From the NCBI GenBank assembly GCA_946807835.1, contig OX327697.1:16192001-16256000 (forward strand): a DNA stretch of 64,000 bases, written 5' to 3'. A program made the position numbers and the translations under genes. This document shows, piece by piece, positions 1-12,499 of the stretch. Within the stretch, counting starts at the first letter, position 1. Each line of letters begins with the position of its first letter. A model generated the notes under the pieces. It searched no databases and was not told where the DNA came from. It saw nothing but the letters and a program-made list of their open reading frames with translations. This stretch comes from Ailanthus altissimus. Taxonomy: Eukaryota; Streptophyta; Magnoliopsida; Sapindales; Simaroubaceae.

Positions 1-1592
1 TAAAATTCATTTTATTTAGCAATTAAGTCCTCAATTAAATATTTGCTTTATTAATTTAATTATGAGTTAACAATTAACTCTAGTTAAATTAACTAATTAC
101 TTAATTCTTAAGTGATAACAAATATTTAGATTATTTAACACTTAAATAATCAATTTAGGAAAATAACTCTTAAGCCTTTAATTAACCCAATGTGGGTCTA
201 ACCATACCTAATACTTGAGTCAATTTAATCGAAGGCTAACTATGCACTACATATCACTATTTAATTAGTCAACAATAATTATTAACTAATTACTATACTT
301 AACACTTAAGTACTGATACATGCACATCCTGAGGGTTCTTGAAACAATTATTCAGTTTTACTGGAAATTATTAGATTAAACAATTCAATCCAGTACGCTA
401 CCCCCAGTGCACAATGTGTACACTTCATATTGCAGGACTCTCTAAGTCCATACCCGATTCATTAAATAAAACTCTTCCATAAGTCTATAATCGATGCCCC
501 ACACATATGTCACATATATTACAAATTAGTGCATTAGACCATACAAGCTGAGGTCACAATGTATACGTATAATCCTCCGCTATATGTATCCTGGATGTGC
601 GGGGATATAGATCAGCACTGTCAAATCCCTATATGCACATCCATGAACTTATCTCTAGATTTATATTTTCAAGAACAAAATAAGCAAACACATTTGCTAT
701 ATTTTTCAACCCTTTAGGAAACACTTTTCCCAGGTTAGTACTCGTGGCCACGGGATTTTTTAAAATATAATTTCGAAGCATCTGGATATAAAACTCCCCT
801 ATAAGAGCTTGCGGATCCCATATCTGTACACACCAGATTCTATAAGCATCGGACCATACCCAGCGACACACAACAGTCACACCATGAAAGGTCTGTGACA
901 TATGTGGAACCAAAGTATAGTGGATCACTTACAAGTCCACCGTGGCACTCAGGTCAAAGAACCATGTATATTACTCAACTCGAGAGGACTCACCATTGAT
1001 GGCTTCATAGGATGTCTATTGATATCCTCATGAGTCTTTAGTATTCAGTCCTAACTGAATACCCATATACATATATGAGCTTTTGGTAAGTCTATGGTCG
1101 GCTAAGAATAACCATCTATACCATATAAATATAGTATACACTGATCTATATAAAATGAATCCACCGACAGACCCGCATTGGTAAAAGTAATCAAGAATAT
1201 TATGTTTAAGGATATACTTGCATAATGACATCTCCTAACACCTATTGCAACTCCTTGCAACCATGTCATTACTAGTATACCTTCTGGTCTTTGTCCAATT
1301 GTAAACAAGGATCTAACCTTTTTAGATCTAACTGACTCTTATAACATGCTAATTCTTAGCAATGCTAACTGTTAGCATTTATAACTCTCAGCTCTTATAA
1401 TTCTTAGCATTAGTCTAAACTCCTTTAGACTAGGTCTGAACTCCTTCAAGTCATACAATGTATGTAATGTAACAAGCATTGTGCCATGTATTTACATTGT
1501 ATTAATGATTATACGAAATGTTTACTGTATAAATATTAAATAATTTAATATTCATATAGTATTGGAATGGCATGTAAGCATTAATTCTAACA
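1..1592 (-). mobile_element. Partial copia-like LTR (copy A), cut by the window edge
   Basis: This stretch is homologous, in the same orientation, to the repeat at 25551-27696; the clearest match is about 330-1300 against 26690-27640. On the minus strand it starts TGTTAGAATTAATGC at 1592, a typical LTR start with TG. Immediately beyond it the decayed gag reading resumes, so the LTR appears inserted in that gag. No coding potential is convincing; the short minus ORFs inside it are not conserved as proteins. The copia assignment rests only on the terminal TGTTAGAAT and general layout. The other end lies outside the window, so solo versus full-length cannot be decided. Confidence 0.6.
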
Positions 1593-2681
1593 GTTTCTCT
1601 AGTTATGATTATAGCTTTTAGAGTAACGTGAATAAGGCTTCTTATACATCTCTAGGGCATTACATTGTTCCTTATATATCTCTCTCATCTCACTATAAGT
1701 AGGGCAATCCTAAGCAAAGTGTTCCACTCCTTCACAGACAAAACAAACATCATGTGACTCAACCCTAGCAACCGTATGGGTAACCTTTCTATCTTTAATT
1801 TTCAAGACCTTTAATTCCCTAGTTAAGACCTTTAATTAGGCTTTGAGGTTATCCACTTCCCTAAGATGAAAAACTCCACTAGGTCGTGACCTATTTGTGC
1901 TTTCAGTAGCACTAGATCTAGTCCATGTATGACTTTTTTTGGCTAAGTCATTAAGGAATTCTATAACTTCCTCATGATCTTTGTGAAAGAACTCCTTATT
2001 ACACATCATCTCAACAAATTGACACTCTCTAATTATGAGTCCCTCATAAAAATAGCTAACTAAGCACCAATTTTCATACCTATAGTGAAGGTACAAATTT
2101 AACAACTCTTTAAACCTTTCCCACACTTGATACAAGGTTTCACTGTCTTTTTAGGAGAATGAAGAAATTTGTCTTTTGAGGCTATTAGTTTTATGTTGTG
2201 GGAAGAATTTATTGAAAAATGCTTGAATCATTTCTGCCCAAGTTCCTATCGACATTGGCCTCAAAAAATATAGCCAACTCTTTACTTTATCTTTCAGAGA
2301 AAAAGAGAAGAATTTAAGCCTAACTATGTTTATAGCTTCAGGTTGGCTATGGAAGGTGGCAACTACCTCTTCAAATTTTCTAACATGTACATAAGGATTT
2401 TCACTATCTATACTATGCAAAGTGGGCAAAAGTTGTATCATTCCATGTTTAAAATTCAAATATGGTGTATTTGATAGAAATATAATGTATGATGGTGTGG
2501 CGGTGCGAACAGAATTCAAGTAATATTTCAAAGTCCTAATGAGGCTATCCTGATATTGGCTCATTGTATTGAGATTACAAGATAAACTATATAATGAATT
2601 CTCTTCACTTACAAATTGTGGAGGTGGTTCTAGTTCTATGTTTCTCACAAATCTTCCTCGTTTGTCTCTAAGTCGATGCAT
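1593..2681 (-). pseudogene. Decayed Athila-type Gag (retrotransposon capsid polyprotein)
   Basis: Minus-strand reading from 2681 downward shows a plant Ty3/gypsy (Athila-like) Gag. The central retrotransposon gag region includes IVRLKFFSFSLKDKVKSWL and TWAEMIQAFFNKFFPQHKTN, and continues after one in-frame stop (at about 2148-2150) into LYQVWERFKELLN and a YFYEGL motif. A further stop follows the DNLKA stretch near 1833. Beyond it a CCHC-type zinc knuckle (C-X2-C-X4-H-X4-C) is readable near 1700-1770, again with a stop. The reading then reaches the LTR inserted at 1592. The stops and the insertion show it is dead. Leader, PBS and probable LTR lie upstream at higher coordinates. Family recognition is from motif resemblance; no search was run. 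Confidence 0.8.
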
Positions 2682-2754
2682 ACATCCTAATAGAAAAAAA
2701 TTTTAAAGAAAATTCTCAAGAAAAAATTAAGTGAACAAAAGAAAAAAAAATGAG

Positions 2755-3282
2755 TTAGGTGATAAAACCAACCACAAAAATGCAAGAAGAGAAATAAAAT
2801 ACAACAAGAAATTAAAAGAACTAGGTGGTAAGACCAACCATGCTATGTAAAATAAAATATAACAAATAAATAAAAGAAAATAAACTAAATTAGGTAGTAA
2901 AACAAACCATAATAAATAAAGAAAGAAACTAAAATGAACCGGGTTGCATAATAAAATACAAGATGTGAAATCAAACATAATAAGAAATTAAAAGAGCTAG
3001 GTGATAGAACCAAAAAAAGAAAAATAAAATACAATAAATGAATAAAAGATAATGAACTGTAAAAAAAAATAAATGAATAAAAGAAATTAAACTAAGTTAG
3101 ATAGTAGAACCAACCATAAAAATAAAATAAAATACAACAAATTAACAAAATAAAATAAGCTGTAAAATACAACAAATAAATAAAATAAAATAAAATATGT
3201 TATGTGGTAAAACTAACCATAAAAAATTAAATAAAAATAGAAGAAGATAACAAAATAAGTTAGGTGGTAAAATCTATCCTGA
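2755..3282 (-). repeat. Leader with seven spaced copies of a ~22-bp motif
   Basis: Between the PBS and the gag start, a word close to TTAGGTGGTAAAACCAACCA recurs at about 2755, 2821, 2890, 2997, 3097, 3200 and 3260. The copies are separated by 60-107 bases of A-rich sequence. No gene is visible. The position corresponds to the 5' untranslated leader of the minus-strand Athila-like element. Confidence 0.65.
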
Positions 3283-3400
3283 ATAATAATAAATTACAAC
3301 AAAGAAAATAAATTTAAGAACTAAAATTTTATATAGTAAAGTAAATGTACAAAGTTACCGCTTTAGTATTGATAGACACAACCTACTTTCTCCTAGTGTG

Positions 3401-3420
3401 TATCCTCAACAACGGCGCCA
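3401..3420 (-). other. Degenerate tRNA-Asp-type primer-binding site
   Basis: The minus strand reads TGGCGCCGTTGTTGAGGATA. It matches the complement of the 3' end of plant tRNA-Asp(GTC) except for a few transitions, and lies just inside the LTR end at 3426. The same PBS, undamaged, is used by the array elements at 31417. Confidence 0.75.
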
Positions 3421-3425
3421 AATTT

Positions 3426-4478
3426 TGTTTACGCTCAAAATATAATGCGGCTATTGTAGTATAGATTGACGTATCCATCCCATAATGAAAGCTTTTGGCA
3501 AAATAGGTTTGTGAAATACAAATATTAAAACAGTAACAAATGAGAAAATTAACTAATTGATTTATGTGGGTGAGATAGAATTGTATATGAATTAAGGAAG
3601 AAGTCTTATGATGATGTAAACAAGGCTTCGGAAATCCCAATTATGCTTCATAAATCTATTCTATCCTTTGATTTAATATTTATAACTCAATTGAAAGTTT
3701 CATATCGTAAACGATCAATTAGAATATATGTAAAATATGGCACATTTGATAATACATATATTTAATATGACTAAACTCTTTGCAAATATTATCACAAACT
3801 ATGTTCATCTATACAAGTTATGTAAGATCGAAAATATATCATTTTGACAATATTGCAGTAAAAGATTAACTTGTAAAACAATGTAACTAGTAAAAATTAT
3901 AATTTAACAAGAATCTCATAAAGAAAGAAAAATATATGAAACATGAGAATTATAACATTTGGATTATAAAAAAATTATAGATAAGAGTTTAGACACAAAC
4001 TTATAACATTGTAGCTCTTGACAAAACATAAAAGTTTAAAAGTAAATTTATTACACATAAAAGTTCATCTTTAGTCTTGACAAGAACTTTAGCCTAACTT
4101 ATAATGCATATTAAAGAGAAATTATATGAAAGAATTGTAAAGCATTTAAAAACGTCCATTAGCCTCCTAAGAGTGTCCTTATATAAGCAACATGTTTAGT
4201 GTGACTTCAATCTTCAATAATTTAGGCCACTCACTCTTTCACCTAATTTGCGTACCTTTTTAACAATAAAAATGATTGATATAGCCTTTTTGTTCAACTT
4301 AAAAGTTGTAGTATTTTGTCTCTTCTTTCAATAGCCACTGGGTTCATACAATTTGAATAAGTATCCAATGAAATATGGACAAAATACCAAATATACATCA
4401 GATTTCGGCCAACAACCTTTTTACTAATTTGTAATATAATTTGGTCTATGATAACGACTACTTTGGACTTTGCTATCA
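3426..4478 (-). mobile_element. Probable 5' LTR of the minus-strand Athila-like element
   Basis: The low end is set by the PBS: on the minus strand the LTR ends with ...GTAAACA, then AAATTTGGCGCC. The sequence just before resembles the end of the array LTRs (a TGGGAT word followed by T-rich DNA and GAGCGTAA). The high end is uncertain. I place it at a TGATAGCA on the minus strand at 4478 because related LTRs start TGATAA. The boundary could be elsewhere. Confidence 0.45.
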
Positions 4479-5386
4479 ACATAAGAGTTGTATATAATTA
4501 AGTTAATATTTCTCAGCTTCAAGAATTATACTGATTGAGTACGCATTTTGAGCGATGCGGTCTAAATATTTAAGGTGGGTTAAGTTGAGTAAAAGTTAAA
4601 ATCCAGTTCTATTGTATCCAAATTTTAGCCTATAAAATGTTATATTTGGATTTTTAACTATTCTTCAAGTTTGTGTAAGATTGAGTCATGTTATTTCAAG
4701 TTTATGAATTTCTTCATTTTGATTTCTATGTTGAAAGTTATATCCATTTTACTAAACTTGTGCAAATAGCATTCATTAATCACAATTTAAGAATAACACT
4801 TTATTTCAAACTTAAAAATACAAAAATGCTAAATTTAGTGACATTAAATGGTGGCTGAATCTCTGAACAAATATACATTTTTAATATGTTCATCACTTGA
4901 CATCTTGCTTCTTGAGACTTATGGTGGATCAAAATTGATGTTTAATACATGTTGCTGATAAAACTTCTGTGCGGCCTTTCTTGGCTCTATGATCAAGCTT
5001 TTGATAGTTGACTCTAACCATTTTATCTTGTACTTTTTTGAAAAAGGTTCTGACTTAGGTTAAGAGAAAGAGTTCTTTTGGCCGATGTCTTTTAACGTTT
5101 CCTTGAGGTGCGATCATGCCTCTTCTTTCTCTTTATTTTGTTTAGCAACCTTTTCTTTCTCATCTAGGGATATATTTCCTCCATATCTTTTAGTTGTAGG
5201 GACTACTATTCTCCATTTGGTTATATTACATCCTATTTGGTTGTACTGCATTCATTCTCAAATAATTTTCACTTTTCATTCATGAAAGCAACAACAAAGA
5301 AAAGTTAAACAAAGTAAAATAAAAAATAAAATAAAATTTTGAATTATAAATAAGATAGACTAGTATTAGTATTGACAAAAATAACT
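4479..5386. other. No gene recognised; probably internal retroelement sequence
   Basis: This stretch lies between the probable LTR ending at 4478 and the duplicated PBS of the next element. It would be the 5' internal region of the minus-strand element whose LTR is at 5458-7135. I could not recognise a Gag in it. Confidence 0.3.
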
Positions 5387-5463
5387 AAATTCCTTGGCAA
5401 CGACGCCAAAAGCTTGTCGTCAAATAACTAAATTCCTCGACAACAACGCTAAAAATTTGTCGT
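5387..5463 (-). repeat. Tandem duplication of the LTR-end/PBS junction
   Basis: On the minus strand the 43-base block that starts ACGACAA, contains the PBS and ends AATTTAGTTATTTG occurs twice in a row. The PBS copies are at 5392-5408 (TGGCGTCGTTGCCAAGG) and 5435-5451 (TAGCGTTGTTGTCGAGG). Both are diverged from the tRNA-Asp complement. Confidence 0.75.
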
Positions 5464-7135
5464 GTGATTACCAAATGCAAGTACACACTATCATTGACAA
5501 GTAATATATGATGAGTAGAGTATTGTCCCATGAGAAATTTATATGTATTTTGTAAACCAATTACTATAATGAATCCTCTTGTTTTTATCCAGATAATTGA
5601 TTCTTTAAACTGTAAATAAAAATTAATATTAATACTAATTAATTAACCTTAAATGGACAAGCAAAAAGACTATAAACTTAATGGATGAGAATATCTAGGA
5701 CTATAGTTATCCTCCAATATGTTTTACTAATAATATTTTTTTCGAATGTTAGTCCCTTATTTTAATTATTGGTCATAACACAACACTCATTGCAAACATT
5801 TTTAATAGTCGAGCAATTATACCTTAACTCACCCACTACTTATATTTCTATGATAATGCGATTAAGCCAAAATTCATTAAGTACAAGTTGTATTAACTAT
5901 GCATTCTAATTAGGAATATTCTTATTCTAATTAGAATATTCCTAATTAGAAACACACAACTACTAAGTTGTAATTATATATCAATTTATCCTAGACTTTA
6001 CACTAAGATGCATTTTTCAAGTTTATTTTAATGTATCAAAAATCATTTAACAACTGGCCAGGTTAATTAAAAGCATTAAGAATAGATCAAATGAATAATA
6101 AACTAAGTTCATAATATTCAAGGATAAAAATATTTAAAACCACATATTGGTTTTAAAACTATAATCCCAGACAATAAGTTTAATTCAACATAATGAAAGA
6201 GAAATGACTAAAAATAATATGAATCATAGTACAACTAATCCCAAACCACATAAAGTGCAAATTATGATAATCTCAATTAGCTCTTGGTCTTGGTTGAATG
6301 ATCTTCTATGTAGCCACAAACTCTTTGATTGTGTTGTCTTTGTGTGATTCTTCTCTCCAATGATTTCAAGTGTTATTTGTTGTGTATGGCACTAAAAATG
6401 ATGAATTATAGCCTTAAGATGATCTAACTTGAAGGAAAAATAAAGCTGAATTGTCCAAAAGCTTCTTGTGTCTTCCAAAAAGTGAGCTTTTATAGTATAA
6501 GTGATAACCGTAATGCCACGACGTTTTCTCTATAATGCTAATGCGTTCTTCATCTTTATCATCCTAACATTGCAGAATTCTTTGCCTCTAATGTTGGGGC
6601 ATTCTTGATGTAATTATAGAGCTGTTAAAATGTAGAAGCTTTACCTGCCTTGGATTTCACATCATGGCATTCATAATGTTCACGCCCCGATATTAGCCTC
6701 ATGCATGAACACTGGGGGCGTTATGATTTAAAACGTTAGAGCGTTTATCCGTTATCATGAATGTTGGCGCATTGAAGTGGAGAACACTGAAATATTCATT
6801 ATTTTTATGTACTTCACTTCTGAATATTTATTCTTTGGTTCTTATTTTTTATAGTTCCACTCTAACTCTTTTAGTATTCATCTTTTTCATGATTTATTCT
6901 ATAAAATAAATATTTGAATACATATATAGCATGAAATTACTTGAAAACGGTCAATTTTTAACTTACAATAGGACTGAAATATATAAAATCTGGGGTCAAC
7001 ATTAAGGCATACAAAAAATGTATATAATTTAGTTCTTGAAACATAAAAATTAAATGAATTAAAGTTAATTCTAATTATTAAATCTAAAAGTAGAAAAATT
7101 TTCAATTACGCTAAACTAATAGATAATTATTATCA
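5458..7135 (-). mobile_element. LTR of an Athila-like element, minus strand
   Basis: The 3' end of this LTR (minus strand, at 5458) resembles the end of the array LTRs: ACTCTACTCATCATATATTACTTG is nearly shared, and it ends CACACGACA next to a PBS. The high end is placed at 7135, where the minus strand starts TGATAATAATTATC, like the TGATAAG starts of the array LTR and of the foldback at 28278. A cluster of short words such as AATGTTGGGGCATTC and AATGTTGGCGCATTG lies at about 6520-6780, where the array LTR carries its GC-rich cassette. No matching 5-bp duplication was found at both ends, as expected if it is one LTR of a longer element. Confidence 0.55.
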
Positions 7136-7436
7136 TGCCAAATGATAGACCTTGAGCCACAAGGACCATTATAGTTCAAAGTTCAGTTACCATAACTGCC
7201 ACACGAAGTTCGTGAATATTATTATCTGGTGCGAGAAAAAACTTCTTGTCATTGTCATGCTGTGATTGATAATTCTTCTTCTTGTTGTCTTAGGATGGTT
7301 GGGGATTCCTTATAGACTTATAGGCTTAAGTGACAATGTCATATTTGAAATGAGATATTAAAAGTCGGTATTCATACATAGGTCAAATTTTAAAATATAA
7401 AAGAAGTTTTCAAATTTTATATATATATATATATAT

Positions 7437-8501
7437 GGCACTTCTTTTTTTACAAAAATTTTTAATCATTAAATTACTATTTATTCATTTATTAAAATTA
7501 AAGTTGTGTAATTATTATATTTTTAAAAATTATTTAACTATTAACAAACTCACCACAATAATAATAATATTATATTCTCTATTCTCTTTTATCCTTCTTT
7601 CATTATCTCATCCAATTCACTTTTATTGTCATATTAATACTTTTCTCATTTATTATATATAAATATCATATTTAACTAATTATAATAATTTTATTTTTTT
7701 AAATTAAGTATGATTTTTGTACACAATAAGAGAGAATTATTATTTTAACTTTAAAAAATGTATCCTTAACCCTTGTTAGAATAATTGAAATACCACTTAG
7801 TGCTAAGTTAGGTACACTTACATTGTGATGATTAAAAATTAATCCGTTGTAAGAAGAAATTGAACATATTAAAAATACAAAAAAATAATTTAAAAAAGGT
7901 CATATATAATTTATAAATTTAAGTTTTAAGAAAAAATTAAAGTTGTTATAATTACGAACATTGACATAAAGGAAGTCATGAAACAATTAATATATTTAAT
8001 CAAGGTCATATACACGAAATAGGTTGATTGTAAATAATAATAAACAAGCAGCAAGAAAACAAGCAGTAAGTAAATAATAATAAACAAATATTCTGCTTAT
8101 ATTATCACTAATGAAAAATGAAAAAAAAAAAAAAACATAGAGTGTGAGTAGTAAGAAAATAAAAAAGTAGGCAAATTAGTCCAGAATCTCAAATATAAGT
8201 GTGATACCAACACCGAACCTATGGACAAATTACATGGATAAAAGTGAGTTATTATAATTAATTAAGTATGAAATTTGTATATCATAAGAGAAAAAGGGAT
8301 TAATATGAGAGAGAAAAATAAATTAAATGAAATAAAAAATAAATAAATAAGAAAATGGGAGATAATACAATTATTATTGTGGTGAGGTTTATTAATAGTT
8401 ATATAAAATTTAAAAATATAATAATTATAATTTAATTTTAATTTTAGTCATTAAATGAAAAGTGATTAATGGTTAAAAAAATTGTGTAAAAAAGTGGTGC
8501 C
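7437..8501. mobile_element. Inverted-repeat (MITE-like) element 1
   Basis: The left arm from GGCACTTCTTTTTTTACA (7437) through about 7640 is the inverted counterpart of the right arm at about 8300-8501, which ends GTGGTGCC. The arms are about 200 bases and roughly 75-80% alike by eye. The interior is AT-rich, with no coding sequence. (AT)n tracts lie at both edges. The same arms occur in the element at 8894-9857. Confidence 0.6.
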
Positions 8502-8893
8502 ATTGATTCTGTCTCATATATATATGATTTGCAAACACAACAGATAATTTCGAAATCTTTCTTGCCGTGTTCGCCTGCTCAATTTGTTGTTCATTGAACA
8601 AGATCCCTTCTCAACAATCAATTCCAGTCTCTTATCTTTTATTATTATACATTTAACGCTTTCGAATGAGTCGATTTAAACAACTCATAAACCCAATATA
8701 AAAGTTTCACTTAGGTATACATATCCTTACCTTATCTTTGGTTCATGACCAACCATGTACTCACAGCCACTACTTCTCTTCTTGGAGCCGGACACGATTC
8801 ATGCTACGTGGCTAATCCAAGGGGATGCAGAGATCATTTTTTTATTTATGTGCTATATATATATATATATATATATAAAAGGACATGATCAAT

Positions 8894-9857
8894 GGCACCT
8901 CTTTTTTTACATTATTTTTTTAATAATTAAATTAATTTTTATTTAATGATTAATTGTTAAAATTAAAGTTAATGTATCATTATTGTACTTTTTAAAAATT
9001 ATTTAACTATTAATAGACCCTATTATAATTATAATAATATTATTTTTCTCTACTTTTTTTTTTCTCTTTTCTATCTCATTCAAATGAAAAATTGTCATTT
9101 CTGAATTCAAATAAAATAAACCAAATATATTCCATAGATTAAGAGTAAAAGCATGCTCCAAGAATTAATTTGTATAATTTCAAACAACTTAAAAAATAAT
9201 TAACTAGTAGAATCTTTATTTTTCCATAATATTTTTCCTATTGCATTCTCAGCAAGGAAGAGGTTCTTATGCAACTTTACTTTTTAAGGTAATAAAAAAA
9301 TAAAGAGGTGGTTTATGATGGAAATAAAGCTTTTTAAGTTAATTGTTTGAAGAGGTTTTTGCCTTTCACCATCAAAATAACATATACTAAATTTACAAAT
9401 TAATTAAAATATAAATATATAAAATATGAAATAATGATATTAAAAAGAAAGAATCAACCACATTTTAAAAAAAATCAAAGAAAAAGAAAAAAAATAGATA
9501 TGATATTTATAGAGATGAAAGTATTAATATGAGAGATAAAAAATAAATTGAATGAGATTGAAAAGAAAGAATCAAACACATTTTTAAAAGAAATCAAAGA
9601 AAGAGAAAAGAAAAAATAGATATGATATTTGTAGAGATAAAAGTATTAATATGAGGGATAAAAAAAAATTAAATGAGATTGGAAAGAGAAATAAAAGAGG
9701 AGAAAGAAAATAAAATTATTATAGTTATAGTGGAGTCTATTAATAGTAAATAATTTTTAAACAATACAACACATATTAACTTTAATCTTAACTATGAAAT
9801 AAAAAGTGATATAATAATTAAAAGTTTATATCAAAAATTATATTAAAAAAAAGTGTC
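8894..9857. mobile_element. Inverted-repeat (MITE-like) element 2
   Basis: The left arm from GGCACCTCTTTTTTTACA pairs with the right arm ending AAAAAAAGTGTC near 9857. The outer flank GGACATGATCAAT at 8881 resembles the inverted flank beyond 8501 and 9857, so the true ends may lie about 13 bases further out. The interior carries a 118-base tandem duplication (starts near 9447 and 9565). No gene is visible. Confidence 0.55.
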
Positions 9858-9871
9858 ATAAATCCTGCCCA

Positions 9872-10410
9872 TACATACATATGTATAATTTATGCATAGC
9901 CATAGCTTGCATGCAAGCACTAGGCAGTAGGCTTATACCTACATTCTTGCATATTAAATTACTGGGTTGTCAATATAATTAAATTCTAATTTTATATAAT
10001 TTTTAACTTTAAAATCTAATCCTCCCTCATCTTAAAATTTGGTTCCACCCTACTTCTTACTCTTATTGATATAAGTGTTACAAAAATTCTATTTATATAA
10101 AAACTTTAAGATAGAAAAAACAATATTAGATATTACTAAAGATATACAAAGATTAAAGAGATTTGATAGGTTATAGCTGAGTTAACAAGTTCTAATTTTG
10201 ATTATCATAACCATGCTCGCATATCAATAACTCAATTTTGAGGATCCTTCTATAATTCTTATCACTTATTGTGTAAGCATAAAAATATTAAGAAAAGATT
10301 ATCTCCTTTCTATAGAGATGCCTATTTTTTTTTAATGGAATAGGTGAATTTATTTTGTTTTATGGTTAAATATAATTTAACTTGTGCCTCTCCATTAATT
10401 AATAATATTA
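9872..10410. other. Intergenic, no feature recognised
   Basis: AT-rich sequence between two inverted-repeat elements. I see no reading frame, RNA gene or clear repeat in it. Confidence 0.4.
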
Positions 10411-11429
10411 GGAAAAATAATATTTGGATCTCTAAAATTTTAAGAAAAAAATATACAAACATTAATATTTTTAAATTTTCTATTTACACCTTTATTAAGT
10501 AAAAATTTCTATTAGTTTAACGACAAAAAAGATAAAAATTAAAATTCATTCCCGTTTTGACTAAAAAAGGTCAAAATTTAAATAAATGCTAAAAAAAAGT
10601 TTAAACCTTCGACTTTATGATTAAGACCACACACTTTAAATTAACAAAGTTATTCTAACTTTATATTTATGTATAAGTTTATAAATCATTAACATATTAT
10701 CCTCAAAATCACATATTAATAATTATAAAAAATACCTTTAATAGGTTTGAACTCTGGTCACCCATATGACAAATAAAAATACTCACCATTAAGTTATAAC
10801 AAATTTTATTGATCTAAGTGTCAAAAGAGAAAATACAAAAATATGAAATGATAAGACCTTAGCCATTGCTCACAGTTGCCAATCACCACTACTAATCATC
10901 GTCTGACTGAGGCGAGTGGTGACAGGCAGATGGCGACTGTGGTTGGCTGCGAACGGTGACCAACGACCGTGGCTAGAGTCCTGTCATTTTACATTTTTAT
11001 AATTTTTATTTTGATATTATATTAACAAAAATTATTGGAACTTAACGGTGAGTACTCTTATTTATTATATGGATGACTTGGGTTAAAACCTTGTCAATAA
11101 CATTTTTATAATTATTGATATGTGGTCTTGAGGCTAATACATTAATAAATTTGCAGACTTACATATAAAAATAAAATTAGAATAACTTAGTTAGCTAAAG
11201 TATGTAAGCTTTAACCATAAAGTTAAGTGTTTAAGTCTTTTTTTTATAGATTTAATTGAATTTTTACTTTTCCTACAAAATGGGATTATAATTGTACTTT
11301 TATTATTTTTTATTTTTTTATTAAAATTAACAAAAATTAATACTGATAAATGTGTAAATAAAAATTTTAAAAATATTAAAATCTATATGTACCATTCCTA
11401 AAATTTTTAGCTTACATATATATTTTTCC
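10411..11429. mobile_element. Foldback element with ~440-bp arms and a GC-rich core
   Basis: The left arm (about 10411-10855) and right arm (about 10985-11429) are inverted copies. Matching landmarks include ATTTACACCTTTATTA against ATTTACACATTTAT, AAAGTTATTCTAACTTTAT against AAGTTATTCTAATTTTAT, and TACTCACCATTAAGTT against TACTCACCGTTAAGTT. The ends read GGAAAAAT...ATTTTTCC. The ~120-base core (10862-10980) is markedly GC-richer than its surroundings. Long arms and GGAAA ends recall Mutator-like elements. The flanks are too AT-rich to identify a target duplication with confidence. Confidence 0.65.
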
Positions 11430-11908
11430 TATAAAATAGAAAAGATTAATCATTGTAGACTTAAAAAGGGCCACAAGACACTGTAAATAGGCTCTCAATT
11501 AAATAAAATAATTCCCACAAGACTCGATTATTATTTAGTTTAACTAATTTAATTTATTCCTGTATAAAATTGTGATTGAACTTCAATTTACATGATAACT
11601 TAAATTAAAGCCACTTAATTACCACATTATTTTGTCATTGTCTTACTAATTGACGGTTGTTATCTCTGAATGAATAAATATCTGTAACTGTAAATCAAGT
11701 AGGTTCCCAAAAGCATTGTCGATCTTTTGAATTACGTCATTAGTCCATTGAGTTTTAATTTATAATGAGATTGTTGAATTTTCTTTGTTCAATAAATTAA
11801 TCTCGAACGAATATCAAACCCATTGTAGTAAGACTTCTGTTAAAAACTAATGCATATATTTTATAATCACATTCCATAAATTATAACCAATTTTATAATA
11901 AAAGCTCG

Positions 11909-11918
11909 TTGATTCTAG
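11909..11918 (+). repeat. Left target-site duplication of the MULE
   Basis: TTGATTCTAG, repeated exactly at 18894-18903 in the same orientation on the other side of the element. Ten bases is within the 8-11 bp range typical of Mutator-like insertions. Confidence 0.85.
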
Positions 11919-12356
11919 GGAAATTTTCGTAAATAATTTAAATTTTTAATAATTAATTTCTTTTAACTAAAGTCAACAATTTCTTATTATTTTAACCAAA
12001 GACAACAAATTGTACCTGTTTTATCCTTTTACAAAATTTTAAAAAAAATTTCCACACAAAATCTCTCCCGGCCACTCTCTCTTACGTTCATTCGATCTAT
12101 TCGAAAGCTTGTAGATCAATTTTAAAATTATCATATTTTAAAGATTAAAAGTATAAAAAAAATTAATTATGTAATTAAAAATTGGTGAGTTTTGTATTTA
12201 ATATTATTTTATTATATTTTTATTATTTTATTAATGTAAATCTTTAAATTTTGTGTTAAAAATATAAAATTATAGTTAAAAATTAGTATAAATGACTAAA
12301 AATTGTAAAAAATAATAAAAATAGTCAAAATTAATCAAAATTAGCTGAAAGCTACG
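11919..12356 (+). repeat. Left terminal inverted repeat of the MULE
   Basis: Inverted counterpart of 18474-18893 and about 75-80% alike by eye. It starts GGAAATTTTCG and ends near GCTACG. Just inside it (12360-12480) is a GC-richer, TGCA-rich segment with CAGCATGCA twice. Confidence 0.85.
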
Positions 12357-12499
12357 TCTTGCTTGCAACACCTGCGTAGGCACATGCACCACGTGTAGGA
12401 AGCAGAGCCCCATGCACATGGCACATGGTACTACACGCTGTGCAGCATGCATACTAGGCATTGCTATGCAGCATGCAATTTATTAAGTTTTTTATTTGT

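Noticed and set aside
629..928. 99-codon minus frame
   Set aside because: Lies within the non-coding LTR copy A; the homologous region at 27.0-27.3 kb does not keep the frame.
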